Below, one piece after another: positions 23,823 through 35,000 of a DNA stretch of 64,000 nt. The notes under the pieces are model-generated. The model saw only the letters and a program-made list of their open reading frames with translations, ran no database searches and was not told the origin of the DNA. Made by a program: the position numbers and the translations under genes. Numbering within the stretch: position 1 is the first letter of the stretch; each line of letters starts with the position of its first letter. The stretch lies in the NCBI RefSeq assembly GCF_000208745.1, contig NC_030855.1, forward strand, positions 16,133,181 through 16,197,180, in the 5' to 3' direction. Source of the stretch: Theobroma cacao (Eukaryota; Streptophyta; Magnoliopsida; Malvales; Malvaceae).

Positions 23823-25588
23823 ATGGCTAGAACTCATTTTACCCCAAAAGTTCGCTATGGTGAGCCTAGTTGGGCTGTTTTGATGAAGAAAAGGAAGAAT
23901 ACTACTGCAACCTCTCTTTTTAAGAAATTGAGAGTAGGAAAATCTAGTGAAGTATCTCTTGTGCCAGAAAATTGGGATGATAGTATCATTAGGGAAGGAG
24001 GAGAAAATTGCTTTTAGGAAGCAGTGCGTGCAAAGCAGGTAAATAGGCATCCATGTGCATCTGCTGGCTATCATTGGGATCGTATTTGTAACGAAGCCAC
24101 TCCAGATAAAAGGTGGTCCATTTCAGGAGTGTCAGTACTAAAGTTCAAATTTGAGCATGGTGAATTCCCTCTTTTGGTCATTAAATTTAGATCTAATTCA
24201 TTATGGGTCCAAGGTTGGGATGAATGGGTAGAGAAAGTCTTGAAGAATTTCACTTATGTGACTGTTCTCAACAATGCTGGAGTCTTTGACGCTGTAAGAG
24301 TCACCACAAAACTCTGCATTCGCAGGGAATCCAGAATTGAAGTGTGGCGCGTTATTCTTGCACAGTGGAGTACCTTTCGCATACCATGGTTATAGCTTGG
24401 GGACAGTTTACTTTCACTCTTGAAGATGTGCGCATTCTTTTGGAACTTCCTTGTGTTGGTAGAAACGACCTTCGTTTTGTTACACTTTCTAAAGAGGAAG
24501 AAAAAGTTAAGGAATTCTTTATTGACTTGTTTAGGAGACAAGTTAAAGCTTCCAAAGTGGCGCGCTTATCCAATTGGGTAGGACTCTTTTATAAGAAGTT
24601 CAACATTAAAGGTGAAAGTAGTCCTCTTAAGTATCCAGATCACATTCATGAGTTAGTGACTTTGTTGATTATGTGGTTGGCTCAGCATGTCTTCCTAGGT
24701 TGTCTAAATGATGGGATCTCCTCTTCAGTTATTCTTTATGAAATCAAAATTGATAGGGGTATGAGCTTTCCTCTTGCTCCATTATATCTGGGATCCCTAT
24801 ATAGGAGGTTAGACTTGTATCATTCTAAGACTGCTAAATCAGTTGGCTGTTACAGAGTCTTGACTTATGTTGATGTATCCTTTATTCAGATGTGTTTATG
24901 GGAGAGATTTCGTAGTTGTGCCCCTATTTCTAACGTATATCAACCTCTTGTGTCTTCTTCTACAAATACAACTTTAAGAGATAATTATAGAGCTTGGGCA
25001 TGGCATGACCAAACTTCTAGGGACAACATTCTTAAGGTGTTGGATAAGGCAGATCAATTTATTGCAAGGCCTTACGTGAGATCAAACCATGGTTTTGGTG
25101 ATCCAACTGTTTATTATGATAGGCGACCATTTGAGACTGGGAAACTGAGCTCATGTGGATTGAACTTCTTTGTATGGGTTCATTTTTCCTAACTGCCTTC
25201 CATGATTGAAATGACTAGTTCAGGTGCTGATAGGGATTCATTGTCTGTTGAAGTATATTCTCCTTATAGAGTGGTGCTACAAATTGGATATAATCAGCCA
25301 GTTTCACCTAGACCCCCTTTTCTTGAAAGCTTATCCTTTTGCACTTCTACATTCCTTATTGACATGCTCGATCGTATTGTGAATAAATTCAAAAACTGTA
25401 TTGTTCCAGCCTTTGACAGAATAGGTGCCTATACCGTTGGTTGGTATGCTTATTGGGGAGATTGTTTTCAGGAATGGACTTCTTTCGTCGTACCTGATCC
25501 TAAGGTGCAATTACATGTTCCTTCCATTAGTAATAATGACATGTCACTTCGTTTGATTCGCTCTAAGAGGAACAAAACCTTTGTCAGG

Positions 25589-25672
25589 TAAGCTTGTTTC
25601 TTGCTTTTCTTTATATCCTTTTTCACTTCATTCTCACGTAGATATTTGAACTCTCTATTTTCTTTTTTTTTA
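25589..25672 (+). other. Candidate intron in the antisense PMD ORF
   Basis: It starts GTAAGC and ends in a T-rich tract followed by TTTAG, and it interrupts the reading after ..RNKTFVR. Splicing exactly here leads to a frame different from the acidic one (SESESEEES) that looks coding downstream. Either the acceptor differs or an extra one-base shift has occurred. Confidence 0.5.
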
Positions 25673-26181
25673 GGAAGTATCAATTCCAAGTGCAGAAATG
25701 GAAAGACAAGATATCTCAGAGTCTGAGAGTGAAGAAGAATCATGTGACCACACGAATAACCATGAGTCTAGTGATGAGTCCATTGAGGAGAGGTTTCCCA
25801 TACATGAACGCTAGAGTTTGGGAGGAGAGATAGATGGTAATGCTACACAAAGAGGCCTGATTGATATGATCGATTTCCTTCATTCTTCTATACAGAGTGT
25901 TGGTGGAGATGAGGTGAATGACATTAGGGGAGTCAGTGATGGCGATGTGGATGCTACTATTAGAGTGGGTGGTGACAATGTGGGTGCCGCTACTGGAGTT
26001 AGTGGTGATGATGTGAATCCCATTAACCAAAATAATCAGGGTGCTCTTGGCTTTGGCTTTGGAACATTTCAACATAACAATGCAAATATTATTGCTAAAG
26101 GAACCTTTGGAGTTACTCGCAGCATTCAGAACAACTTTGGAATCGATGCTTCTCTTGGTGTCACTCGCAACATTTCTTCTT

Positions 26182-26300
26182 TCAAGGGTGTTCTGAATGT
26201 TAGTCGTGATGCTTTTTCTCTTGGGGGTGTTCTGAATACTACTTGCAATGGTTTTTTTTCTGGGGGTGTTCCGGATTCTACTCGCAATTCTTCCTCTTCT
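26182..26300 (+). repeat. 39 bp coding minisatellite in the PMD ORF tail
   Basis: Three consecutive 13-residue units in one frame begin GVLNVSRD, GVLNTTCN and GVPDSTRN; earlier, more diverged units (GVTRSIQ, GVTRNIS) precede them. Confidence 0.65.
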
Positions 26301-27000
26301 CATAGAGCTATTTAGAATAACTCAAATATCATTTGTTTAAATATTGTGATGCCTTATTCTTACTGCTCATTGTATGCCATCCTTTTTTTTTAAAGGTAGA
26401 ACGTAGAAATGATGCTTCTGATACTCATTTGGAAGTCTTTTATGGCATTCCAGTCATGCCATAACATTTGCAGCAATTGGAGCATGTCTATAAAGTAGAA
26501 AGTGAATTTTGGCATTTTAAACACAAATTCTTGAATAAAGGCATCATGGATAGCTTTGGTACTTCTTTGGAGATTGCTTCCTCCCCATGGGCAGACATTC
26601 CTCTCAAAGAATTACAAAAGATGGTGAGTTTCATGGAAGATGTTCTCCTCTCTGGTTGTCACATTAAATGCCTTGACGCTTGCATGACTAAGGCCAAAGA
26701 ATACATTATGACCAAGGTTGACAAGTCTAACAATGAGGCTGAGATAAAAGAGCTTGACATAAGGAAGATGGAGTTGCAAAGAAGATTAGATAGCCTTTCC
26801 AATTTTGAGAATGATAAATCTTTCTGCCATCTGAATTTCATACTAGACTAGCTTTTCCTTGTTTCTCTTTTTCTGATATTGTAAACTCATTCCTCCAAAG
26901 TGAACTTTTACTTTGCTTTCCTCATGGTTTTATTGAGCTGCTTAATTCCGTATTTCATTTTTTTTTACGAACATATGAGCGCTTCAGAAATATTACTGTG

Positions 27001-27470
27001 TGCGGCTAAAAAGGGATTCTTAGCTTCTTATTGGGGAGAATAATCCTCAACCTAATAAGAAGGAGAATGACATATTACGAGCGTTTAAAGCTGTACGACC
27101 TAAAAAGGATTCTTAGCTTCTTATTAGGGAGAATAATCCTCAACCTAATAGGAAGGAGAATGACATATTACATGAGCATTTAAAGCTGTGGCCTTTTTAT
27201 GAATAGCAAACTATGGCCAAGAAGTAAGCGATAAAGCTTGCAGCCATTAACATAAAGTCAGATTATGAACGTTAAAGCTTGCGGCTAAAATATGAATCAT
27301 ATGGTGAAAGTTTCAAGCATAAAACTTTTGACCAAGTGAAACAATAATATTACAGCAAAAAGGAGAGCGATAAAGCTTACGGCTGAAAATGAATTTACTT
27401 GAATGAATTTACTTTAACATACCACAAGATAGCCAGAATGAAAGCGATAAAGCTGCGGTTGATAATGTAT
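27001..27470. repeat. Minisatellite spacer between gag and the PMD ORF
   Basis: Two copies of a ~93 bp unit (27,001-27,092 and 27,093-27,188, sharing GGGAGAATAATCCTCAACCT) are followed by dispersed repeats of the motif AGCGATAAAGCTTGCGGCT near 27,226, 27,268, 27,366 and 27,443. Tandem repeats in non-coding parts are usual in Tat/Ogre elements. This spacer occupies the place where pol should be. Confidence 0.75.
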
Positions 27471-27554
27471 TCAGATTAAAAGAAATACAAGGCAATTGGC
27501 AAAAGCTGATTCTAAGAAATCATTCATAAAGAAGGCAGATGGTGGATACAATTG

Positions 27555-28932
27555 TCATACATGAACAGGGAGTGGATTATTTTGAATTTTGTTGTTTCCA
27601 ATAAGAACTTCTCCTACTTGTGTTCTTTTGTGAAATATCTTGCGCATGTTTCTGCATTCTGTAAATGGATGACGCACCATGCGATGGTAAACACAATAGC
27701 GCAGATTGGACTTTTCTTCTTCCGTTGGAGGTCTTGACATATAAGGCAAATTTATTTGCATGTCTCTAATCCATTCTTGAAGAGGTGCCCTTACTTTATC
27801 AAGAGGAATTGAAAATGGAGGAGGTGGAGCAATCTTTTCATCCTGTCTTCTCTTAAATTTGTCACGCCTTGGCCTCAGATTTTCTCGAGGTCCTCTTCTT
27901 TCTCTGCCTCCTCCTTGGATTGCGTTCACGGCCAAAGTGTTCCTCCTGTTGAAATGATTAGCTCCCTTTTGCCTAAGGACTGTATTATTGGTCGGCCGTG
28001 CAGTTTCAACTAAAGTGGCAAAAGTAGGAAGAGGTAAGTTTTCCAAATGCACCCTATATTCATCAAACATACCTTGGATGCATACTTTGACTAGCTCCTT
28101 CTCATCATGAGAGTCTTGTATATCCAGTACACGTTCCTTGAATCGCTGGATGTATTCCATAAGATCCTCTCTTGTCTTCTGATACTCACTCCACAAGTTA
28201 GTAAGCCTTCTGATGTTCCCTCCCCAAGTCAATAAGGGTCACTTTCTCTTGGGTAGAAAAGAACTTTTCTCTGAACATTCTACACATTTGGTTCCAAGAG
28301 TCAACTAAACCAGGAGTGAGGTTAACATACCGGGTGTAGGCTTTCTCAGTAAGAGACTTAGAGAACTCTTTCAATTTTAGATCATTGTCCAAGCCTACGA
28401 CTCCCATGGTTTCTACAAACTTCATGACATGTTCTCGAGCATCATCAGTCTTGCCATTGAATTGTTTGAATTTTAGGCTAGCGTAATCTTTGGGGTATGA
28501 CTTAGCGGCTACTTTAGCAGGATAGGGTAGTTTCAGATCAAACTCTAAGAAGTTAAGACTCTTATTCTTTTGATCGAGTAGTTTCTCCAATTATTCCTTC
28601 GTGACAAAAGTTTGAGTGCTAGTGGTAGGAGTTACCGTGATGGGATTGCTTACAATAGAGGGATGAGTGGTATTGAGAAGTGGGTGGCTACTACTTTCTC
28701 CATTTCCTTCGTTTCCATTGTTATTGACCATATTAGCGGCATTTTCTGCTGGCATAGGTGGAGGTTGAGAGGTTGTGGCAGTTGAGGATGCAAACTGGTT
28801 AATGATCTCCATTATTCTCTTGTTGTTTTCTTCTAAGGCTTGCATCATTTCTTGGGAGGCTTGGAGCATTTTCATAAGCTCTTGGACATAAGCAAGGGCG
28901 GATATTTCTTGGTTATTGGGAGAACTCTCCAT
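27555..28932 (-). pseudogene. Gag of the Tat-like element
   Basis: It starts MESSPNNQEISALAYVQELM at 28,932, with a coiled-coil-like N-terminus (QASQEMMQALEENNKRIMEI). One in-frame stop lies at 28,591-28,593. The same frame then gives the retrotrans_gag core (LKFKQFNGKTDDAREHVMKF, WNQMCRMFREKFFSTQEKV) to about 28,210. After a frameshift near 28,205-28,230 the core resumes (EDLMEYIQRFKERVLDIQD, CIQGMFDEYRVHLENLPLP). A basic linker follows, with the Tat-type end CVYHRMVRHPFTEC and a stop at 27,555. One stop and one frameshift keep this copy from encoding intact Gag. Pol, which normally follows, is absent. Confidence 0.85.
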
Positions 28933-28984
28933 ATCTTTAGATATAAATTTCTAGCTAATTTTCACTTACTGCAATCACTCCTCC

Positions 28985-29002
28985 CTATTAGAGTCACCAA
29001 AA
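28985..29002 (-). other. Primer-binding site of the Tat-like element
   Basis: On the minus strand, TTTTGGTGACTC lies directly inside the 5' LTR end at 29,003. The TGGYGACTC form is common in the Tat branch. I do not assign the tRNA with certainty. Confidence 0.6.
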
Positions 29003-29900
29003 TGTAGAGGATTCTTTTGGTTAGGGAGAGAGAACGTGTTGCAATGAGTGAATCGGGATACGCTAGAGGCTGCAAAGAAGAAGACTGAAGTAGTCCTTGA
29101 AGCGTAAATGCTTTGGGTGGCAGGTGGTGAGGGATGAGAAAAGGTGGAAGAGGCAGCGGATAACGACAATTGGGACAAGCTAAAAAGAAATAATGCTTAG
29201 AGGGATCTAGAGAGAGCTTTCAGAGTAATCTCTGCTGGGTGTCTAAAAAATGCTCCTTTTACCTTTCAAGTTCTCATATTTATACTGTGTAGGAATGCTT
29301 TCTTAGAAGTTGTTTAGGAGAGCACGTTCAATCATGAGAGAACGTGCTTGTCATGGGAAAACAGTTAAAAAACGGTTTACAAGATATTAAAAGAATGATG
29401 ACGTAATTAGGTAATGGGCGTAAGTTCTGGGTAAATGGAGCAGTAGCATTTGATAGTGCATCACATGTATTTTTTAAGGAGTAAGGAAAGAGAAAGGGGT
29501 AAAGCACATGTACTTCAAGGAAAGGTTAAGAGGTAGTCTTCTTAACTATCTCCATATCTGAGCCACCAAGCCAAACTCTCTAGAACATCCCAAATGTGAA
29601 GATAACTCATGAACCCTGCCACTTGTTTTGAGTTACTTTCACTTCCCTATACAAATAGCTATTTCATGTTTGTTCTTAGGTGTTTTTGAGCTTGGAACAC
29701 CCTTGAGCGCTTTCGCGCTTGGATCACCCCTAGGCGCTTCCGTGCTTAGAACTCCCTTGGGCGCTTCCGCTCTTGGAACACCCGTAGGCACTTCCGCGCC
29801 TGGAACGCCTTCGGGTGTTTCTGCACTTGAAACACCCTTGATGTAATTTTCCTATAAATAGTACTTAAAAATAATAATTAATCAGAATTGGGCATTTACA
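29003..29900 (-). repeat. 5' LTR of the Tat-like element (right copy)
   Basis: 898 bp, homologous along its length to 20,808-21,730. The 27 bp tandem repeat recurs at about 29,688-29,840 with a different copy make-up. The right end TTTACA abuts the second CACCT. Confidence 0.9.
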
Positions 29901-30369
29901 CACCTCATCAAGCTACACCGCTGCCTCCGAAAACCCCTTTGTCTCAAGGGTTTCCTTTCATTTATGGGACCCCATACTCTCTAGAATCCCCACTATTTCC
30001 AGGAAATCCTTTGCCTATAGATACACCGGTGGCACCAAAACTCAGTTGTGAAGCCAAGTGTGCTCTCAACTGCTCCAAAATGATGCTTCCTTTGCTTACC
30101 AATAAATGCCTCCAAGTCTGTAACATGAAATGCTGGCTTCTGCACTCGGAGTCACTCTATGACTGCATTAATATATTTGTACAGTCCATGCTTGTTGGTC
30201 TTATGTACGGTATGAAAACTTTCTAGCTTCATACCTCTCTCACAAGTTTTTTATATCTTTTAGAGAAAATTATGGGTGATTGTTTTTATTGTTGTAATTG
30301 ATTTCAGATAAGGAGAAAATTGAGAGCTATGTGAATTCCTGCTACAAGAAGTGCACGAAGAATGACTAG

Positions 30370-31470
30370 ATAACTAATGTGTCCCCTGATTATATATTTT
30401 TTCTCTCATTCTATTACATGATAAAAATAATTCTTGGATCCATTTGTATTGAGATTAAAAGAGTGAGAAATGTGCTTTTCTGTTCATATTAATGAAAGAT
30501 TCATGTGTCAGTCTGATTCTTACCATCATTTTCATGTATGATCTCAATTTGGTTTTCATGTCATGGATGACTTTGAATACATATAACATCCCAAACTTGA
30601 TAGGACAAAATCTAAACGCATACATAAATGGAAACCGTAAAACAAGTTGGCTTATGCGATGTTAATTACTAACGCACAAACTGCATATTCTATTAGAGCA
30701 TCAGCTCTGCTCCTGGCTAAAACAACCTTCGGAATGGTGCATGCCGAGCAAAACAGAACCATTGATATCAATCTCCTATTGTTCTAGAACTTTTTGACTT
30801 GAATATTTAATCAACCACTGTAAAATTGAACCAGAGTTATTTAATCAAAATAAATATATAATTAATAGAGTGAAATTACAGAATATACAGTGAAGTACAC
30901 TGAAGTAGGACTTCCTCTGCCAAATTATTCTCATAACTTTGTTCATGTGGTCTCTACATGTGAAATTCAGTCTTCAGTTTTGCAAATAAAAGATTAATGT
31001 TTGAATTAAAACCAAATTCATCAAGTTATGTTATTAGAAAATTTTCTCCACTAGAATTAGTTTGGTTATGCATTTTTCAGGCAATTTTGTTGTGATTAAG
31101 GTATAATCGACAATATTTTACTCAATTTACTGTCAAGTATGCATGGCTTGGTAAGGAAGACAAATGGTGAAAGATGAGAAAGAGGAAAGCAAATATTTTT
31201 GAAATAAGTTTACCTAAAATTTGGTCACGGATCTGTAGAAATCAGCCAATCATACAACAATAATTACATACATCATATGAAGTTAAAGAATTACTGTTAA
31301 GAAATTAAAATCAATGATATTAATCAATCAGGGATTCAATCACCTTTAATTATGTGAGGACTCATGGCATTTCCATAGATATCCATGATAACGTACGTAA
31401 ACATGGAATTTCTGGTTTCTGGTTCCACTTGTTAACAGAAAAAGCATGTATGAGCTGAAGTGACAAAACC
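30370..31470. other. Intergenic between thionin-like genes 1 and 2
   Basis: The first 100-200 bases are the 3' flank of gene 1. The remainder, which should hold the promoter of gene 2, is AT-rich. I see no gene in it and no convincing TATA box. Confidence 0.5.
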
Positions 31471-31696
31471 ATGAAAGAAATCAATATTGAAAAGAGTCCT
31501 CATATCATAGTCATGTCCATTATTAATATTAACATGCCTGTGCTGGTTGAAGCCAGAGGTCATGACTTTCTAGTTACCACCAAGTATACTCCAAATATGC
31601 CGTCACCTTTCTAAGAAATGGCTCTGCTTCAACGATTTGCATCGCCTTTGAAAGCTCATTTGATTACAGATGAAGCTCCATTGTCTCCCAAAACCC

Positions 31697-32077
31697 TGTT
31701 AGAAAATGAGAGACGGTGCAGAGAATGGGAAGGAATGTTTGTACATTCTCTAAAAACAAAAATCAAGGATACTAAGAGTATATATACATGTATTTCAGCT
31801 AACCTAAAAGAAAGATAAAAGAGGGGTTTAATTAATTACAGCTTTAACTAAAAAATTAACATTTAAATACTTAACAACTTTTTCAATGATCACTACACAG
31901 CCTATATTCTGTTGATATGGTGGGTTTCTTGATTAAATGAAACTGTGCGCTTTATTTCTTCTTCCTTGTCTAGTCTTCTTCTTTATCTAGCCTCTTGCTT
32001 TTCTCATCTCTTCTTCAATTTGGGATCTTTTATTTTTTTGAGCTTCTTGGACTTATATATCAATACACTATTTGAAA
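31697..32077 (-). repeat. 3' LTR of the reverse copia element
   Basis: 381 bp, running on the plus strand from TGTTAGAAAATGAG to ATTTGAAA. It aligns with the two pieces of the other LTR at 36,805-36,824 and 58,227-58,575 (shared GGAAGGAATGTTTGTAC). Confidence 0.88.
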
Positions 32078-32089
32078 CTCCCCCTCAAG

Positions 32090-35000
32090 AGGAAATGTGA
32101 ATGTCATGAACACTCATCTTGCATAATAACTTCTAGAATTGTCTTGGTTGTAAACCCTTCGTGAACAGTTTTGCAAGTTGAAGCTGTGTTGAAACATGCT
32201 CAACTTTGATTTCCCCAAAAGAATTTCTCCCGAATAAAATGACAATCTATCTTTATGTGCTTTGTCTTCTCATGAAAGACAGGGTTTTTACTGATGTAGA
32301 TTGCTAATTGGTTGTTACAATAGAGTTTCATTGGGCCTTCATGGTTGATTTCAAAGTCTGCCCAACAATTATTTTAACCATATCATCTCACAACATGTTG
32401 ATGACATGGATCTATATTTTGACTTAGTTGAACTTCGACCTATAACCTGTTGCTTTTTTGATTTTCAGCTTATCACTAAATCTCCAATGAATAAACAGTA
32501 ACCTATTATAGACTTTTTGGTGTCTGGACATCCTGCCTAGTCACTGTCTGAATATGTTGTGATTTTCATATTAGAATTTGACTTCATTAGAATATAGTGC
32601 TCCTTTTTGGTACTTCAACACTTTGTGAGTTGCATTGAGATGCTTTTTTGTTGGTCTGTCCATGAACTAAGAAAGGACTTGTACAACATATGATATATCT
32701 TGTCTTGTAAAAGTCAGATATAATAGTTTTCCAACTAACTACTTATACCTTGTTGGATTGTTTAATTCCTCACCTTTATCGGTTCTTGACAGCTTGTGAT
32801 TATAATCAATAAGGGTGGTTATTTGTTTGGCTCCAAGCATTACATATTCCTGAAGAAGCTCCAATGCATATTTTCGTTGACATACATAAATGCCTTCTAA
32901 TGACAGGGCAACCTCAAGTTTTAGGAAGTAATTTATTGCTCCTAAGTATTTTTGTTTGAACTGTGAGCTTAGAGATTCTTTCACATCATTTGCTGCTTTG
33001 GCTGATGTGTTACCTACTAGAATGTCATCCATAAAAATCAATAATGCAGTGAAAACTCCATTTGCTGAGCTCATGGTGAATAATGAGTAATTCGACAATG
33101 ATTGTTTAAATTCATACTGTAAAATGGATGAAGGTAGTTTGGCATTCCATTGCCTAGACGCTTGTTTGAGTCCATATAAGGATTTACGGAGTTTGCATAC
33201 TAATCTTGAACTTCCATGACACTCCCCCATAACTTCATACCCATGTGGAGTCTCCATATACACATCTTCATTTAAATCACCATGAAAAAATGCATTATCT
33301 ACATCTAAATGAGATAGTATCCAATTATTTGCAGCTGCTAAAGCTAGGAATAATCTGACAGTTGATTGTTTGCTACTAGACTAAAAGTTTCTTGGTAGTC
33401 AAAACCTTCGACATGATTGTATCCCTTGGCAACTAATTTTGCTTTGAGCCTTTCTATCTTACCATCAACATTTAGTTTTACTTTATAAACCCATTGGCAT
33501 CCAATTGCATGAGAATTTGAAGATAGAGGTACAATACTCCAAGGTTCATTGTCCTCCAAAGCCTTAGTTTGAGATTCATGGCATTTTTTTAATGAGAATG
33601 TTTAACTGCTTGCTGGCATGAACTTGGTTAATAGATGTTTGATAGGGATATTGTGAAGGCTTTATGTGCAGGAGATGGGTTTTGATATGACAAGTACTTG
33701 GATATAGGGTGTGAAGTTATTGTGTTTGTATGGGATGGTATATCTATTTCATAATCATTTAAGTATTTTGGAGTGTGTCTAGTTCTCATGCTTATCTTAA
33801 CTAGTTGTGTTTGAATAGGATCAAAGCTAATTTCTGTATCATTAGTATAGTGAATAGTAAGCAGACTATCTGATACTAATAAATCATTTGAGTTTGATGA
33901 ATTTTGCTGGTTTAAAACTGGTACAGGCTTAACAGAAGATGGTTTAGCTAATGTATGGGCTAAAAGTGAATGATTAGTGAAATTAGGTTCAAAAAGGGTA
34001 TGAGAATTGTCATGCATCTTAGGTGTTTGATAAAATGCAGATTGATGTCTATCATGTTGCATTGATTGAAAGAAAAAAGGAATCTATAGGAAAAAAAATA
34101 TTTCTAGAAATTAGGATTCTTTGTGCATCAATATCATATACCTTATATCCTTTGGTGTTATTTGGATAGCCAATGAAAATGCATTTGCTAGCCCTTTTAT
34201 CAAATTTCTTTCTATGTTGGGCTAGAGTAGAAACTAAGCATAAGCACTCGAATACTTAGAAATGATAATAGGTGGGTTTTCTTTTATGCAACAATTCATA
34301 TGGTGATTTGTTTTAAAGGATTTTGGTAAGAACTCTGTTTATAATGTGAATTGAAGTAACTACTACATCTCTTCAAAAATGAAGTGGAACACTTGACTGG
34401 TGCATTAGGGCTCTTACTACAACTAGAATGTGCTGATGCTTTCTTTTTACAACTCAATTCTATTGTGGAGTATCTACATAGGATAGCTGATGTATTATAC
34501 TAGTTTTAGCATAAAATTCAACCATTTCAAACTCCTTCCCATTATATGTTCTAAGACATTTAATTGTAGCATCAAACTATTTTCGGACAATGCTGGTATA
34601 ATTGATGAAACCTCTGACTTGTCTTTCATTTAAAATATTGAGGTAAATCTAGAAAAGTCATCAATTATAGTAAAAAAGTATTTATGACCAGATAGGGTAA
34701 GGACTTCATATGGACCCTAATTATCCATATGTACTAACTCAAAAACGGTTTTAGAATTTTGAACATGCACAGTGAATGGTAATTTCTTTTGTTTTGCAAG
34801 TGGGCATACTTCATGTAATAACTCATTTGAACAATTAACTTTTGGAAAAACTTGATGTATTACATTAATTCTTTCCAAAGAAGCATGACCAAGTCTAAAA
34901 TGCCAAAGATCAAAGGCTTTATGCTTTGGCTTAGAGGAATTGATAGAAAAACTAAAAAGAGTCTTGACAAGTTTTTCAAAATTGAGATGTAACAACTCTT

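Larger units (their letters stand above)
23823..26851 (+). pseudogene. Plant mobile domain (PMD) protein ORF, antisense within the Tat-like element
   Basis: Blocks run in PMD order. First comes a basic N-terminus from ATG 23,823 (MARTHFTPKVRYGEPSW), with one stop at 24,015. The same frame then gives WISGVS-like and VWRVILAQWST blocks to about 24,370. After a frameshift it continues as HTMVIAWGQFTFTLEDVRIL and LYRRLDLYHS to a stop at 25,190, then VEVYSPYRVVLQIGYNQP to 25,588. The W/F-HTF..GE-T-TLEDV and Y-PHRVARQFG-type motifs are hallmarks of the domain. A GT-AG interval at 25,589-25,672 looks like a spliceosomal intron. Downstream come an acidic stretch, Gly/Asn-rich repeats (about 26,180-26,300) and a coiled-coil-like tail (26,468-26,851). 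PMD proteins act in transposon silencing pathways, or in TEs with unknown role. At least two stops and one frameshift argue that this copy is dead. Confidence 0.75.
20808..29900 (-). mobile_element. Non-autonomous Tat-like Ty3/gypsy element with gag and an antisense plant mobile domain ORF
   Basis: LTRs at 29,003-29,900 (5') and 20,808-21,730 (3') are flanked by a perfect 5 bp duplication, CACCT, at 20,803-20,807 and 29,901-29,905. On the minus strand the LTRs run TGTAGATG to CCTCTACA. The primer site begins TTGGTGACTC just inside 29,003, and the polypurine tract AGGGGGCAAAA lies at 21,731-21,741. Order on the minus strand: 5' LTR, decayed gag (28,932-27,555), minisatellite spacer (about 27,470-27,000), opposite-strand plant mobile domain ORF (23,823-26,851), AT-rich spacer, 3' LTR. 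No protease, RT, RNase H or integrase is recognisable. Antisense extra ORFs near the 3' LTR are known from Tat-branch elements. The two LTRs show roughly 50 substitutions in the first 690 bp by eye. Confidence 0.85.
20688..30369 (+). pseudogene. Thionin-like secreted cysteine-rich peptide gene 1, split by an LTR retrotransposon
   Basis: The gene is in three pieces. 20,688-20,807 holds the first 40 codons: a signal peptide (MEGMNPILVLLIVSVMVVLV) and the start of an acidic/Ser-rich spacer. 29,906-30,209 holds 101 codons plus one base: a Pro-rich spacer, then two CX3CX3C cysteine triplets (CEAKCALNC and CLQVCNMKC) and a further Cys. 30,308-30,369 is a last exon after a GT-AG intron, with a CX3C pair and the stop. 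The 9.1 kb element between the first two pieces sits exactly between codons when one CACCT copy is discounted. The remaining 162 codons contain no stop or frameshift. The family resembles genes commonly annotated as thionin-like; an antimicrobial or signalling role is only inferred. With the element in place, the normal protein cannot be made unless the element is removed from the RNA. Confidence 0.82.
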
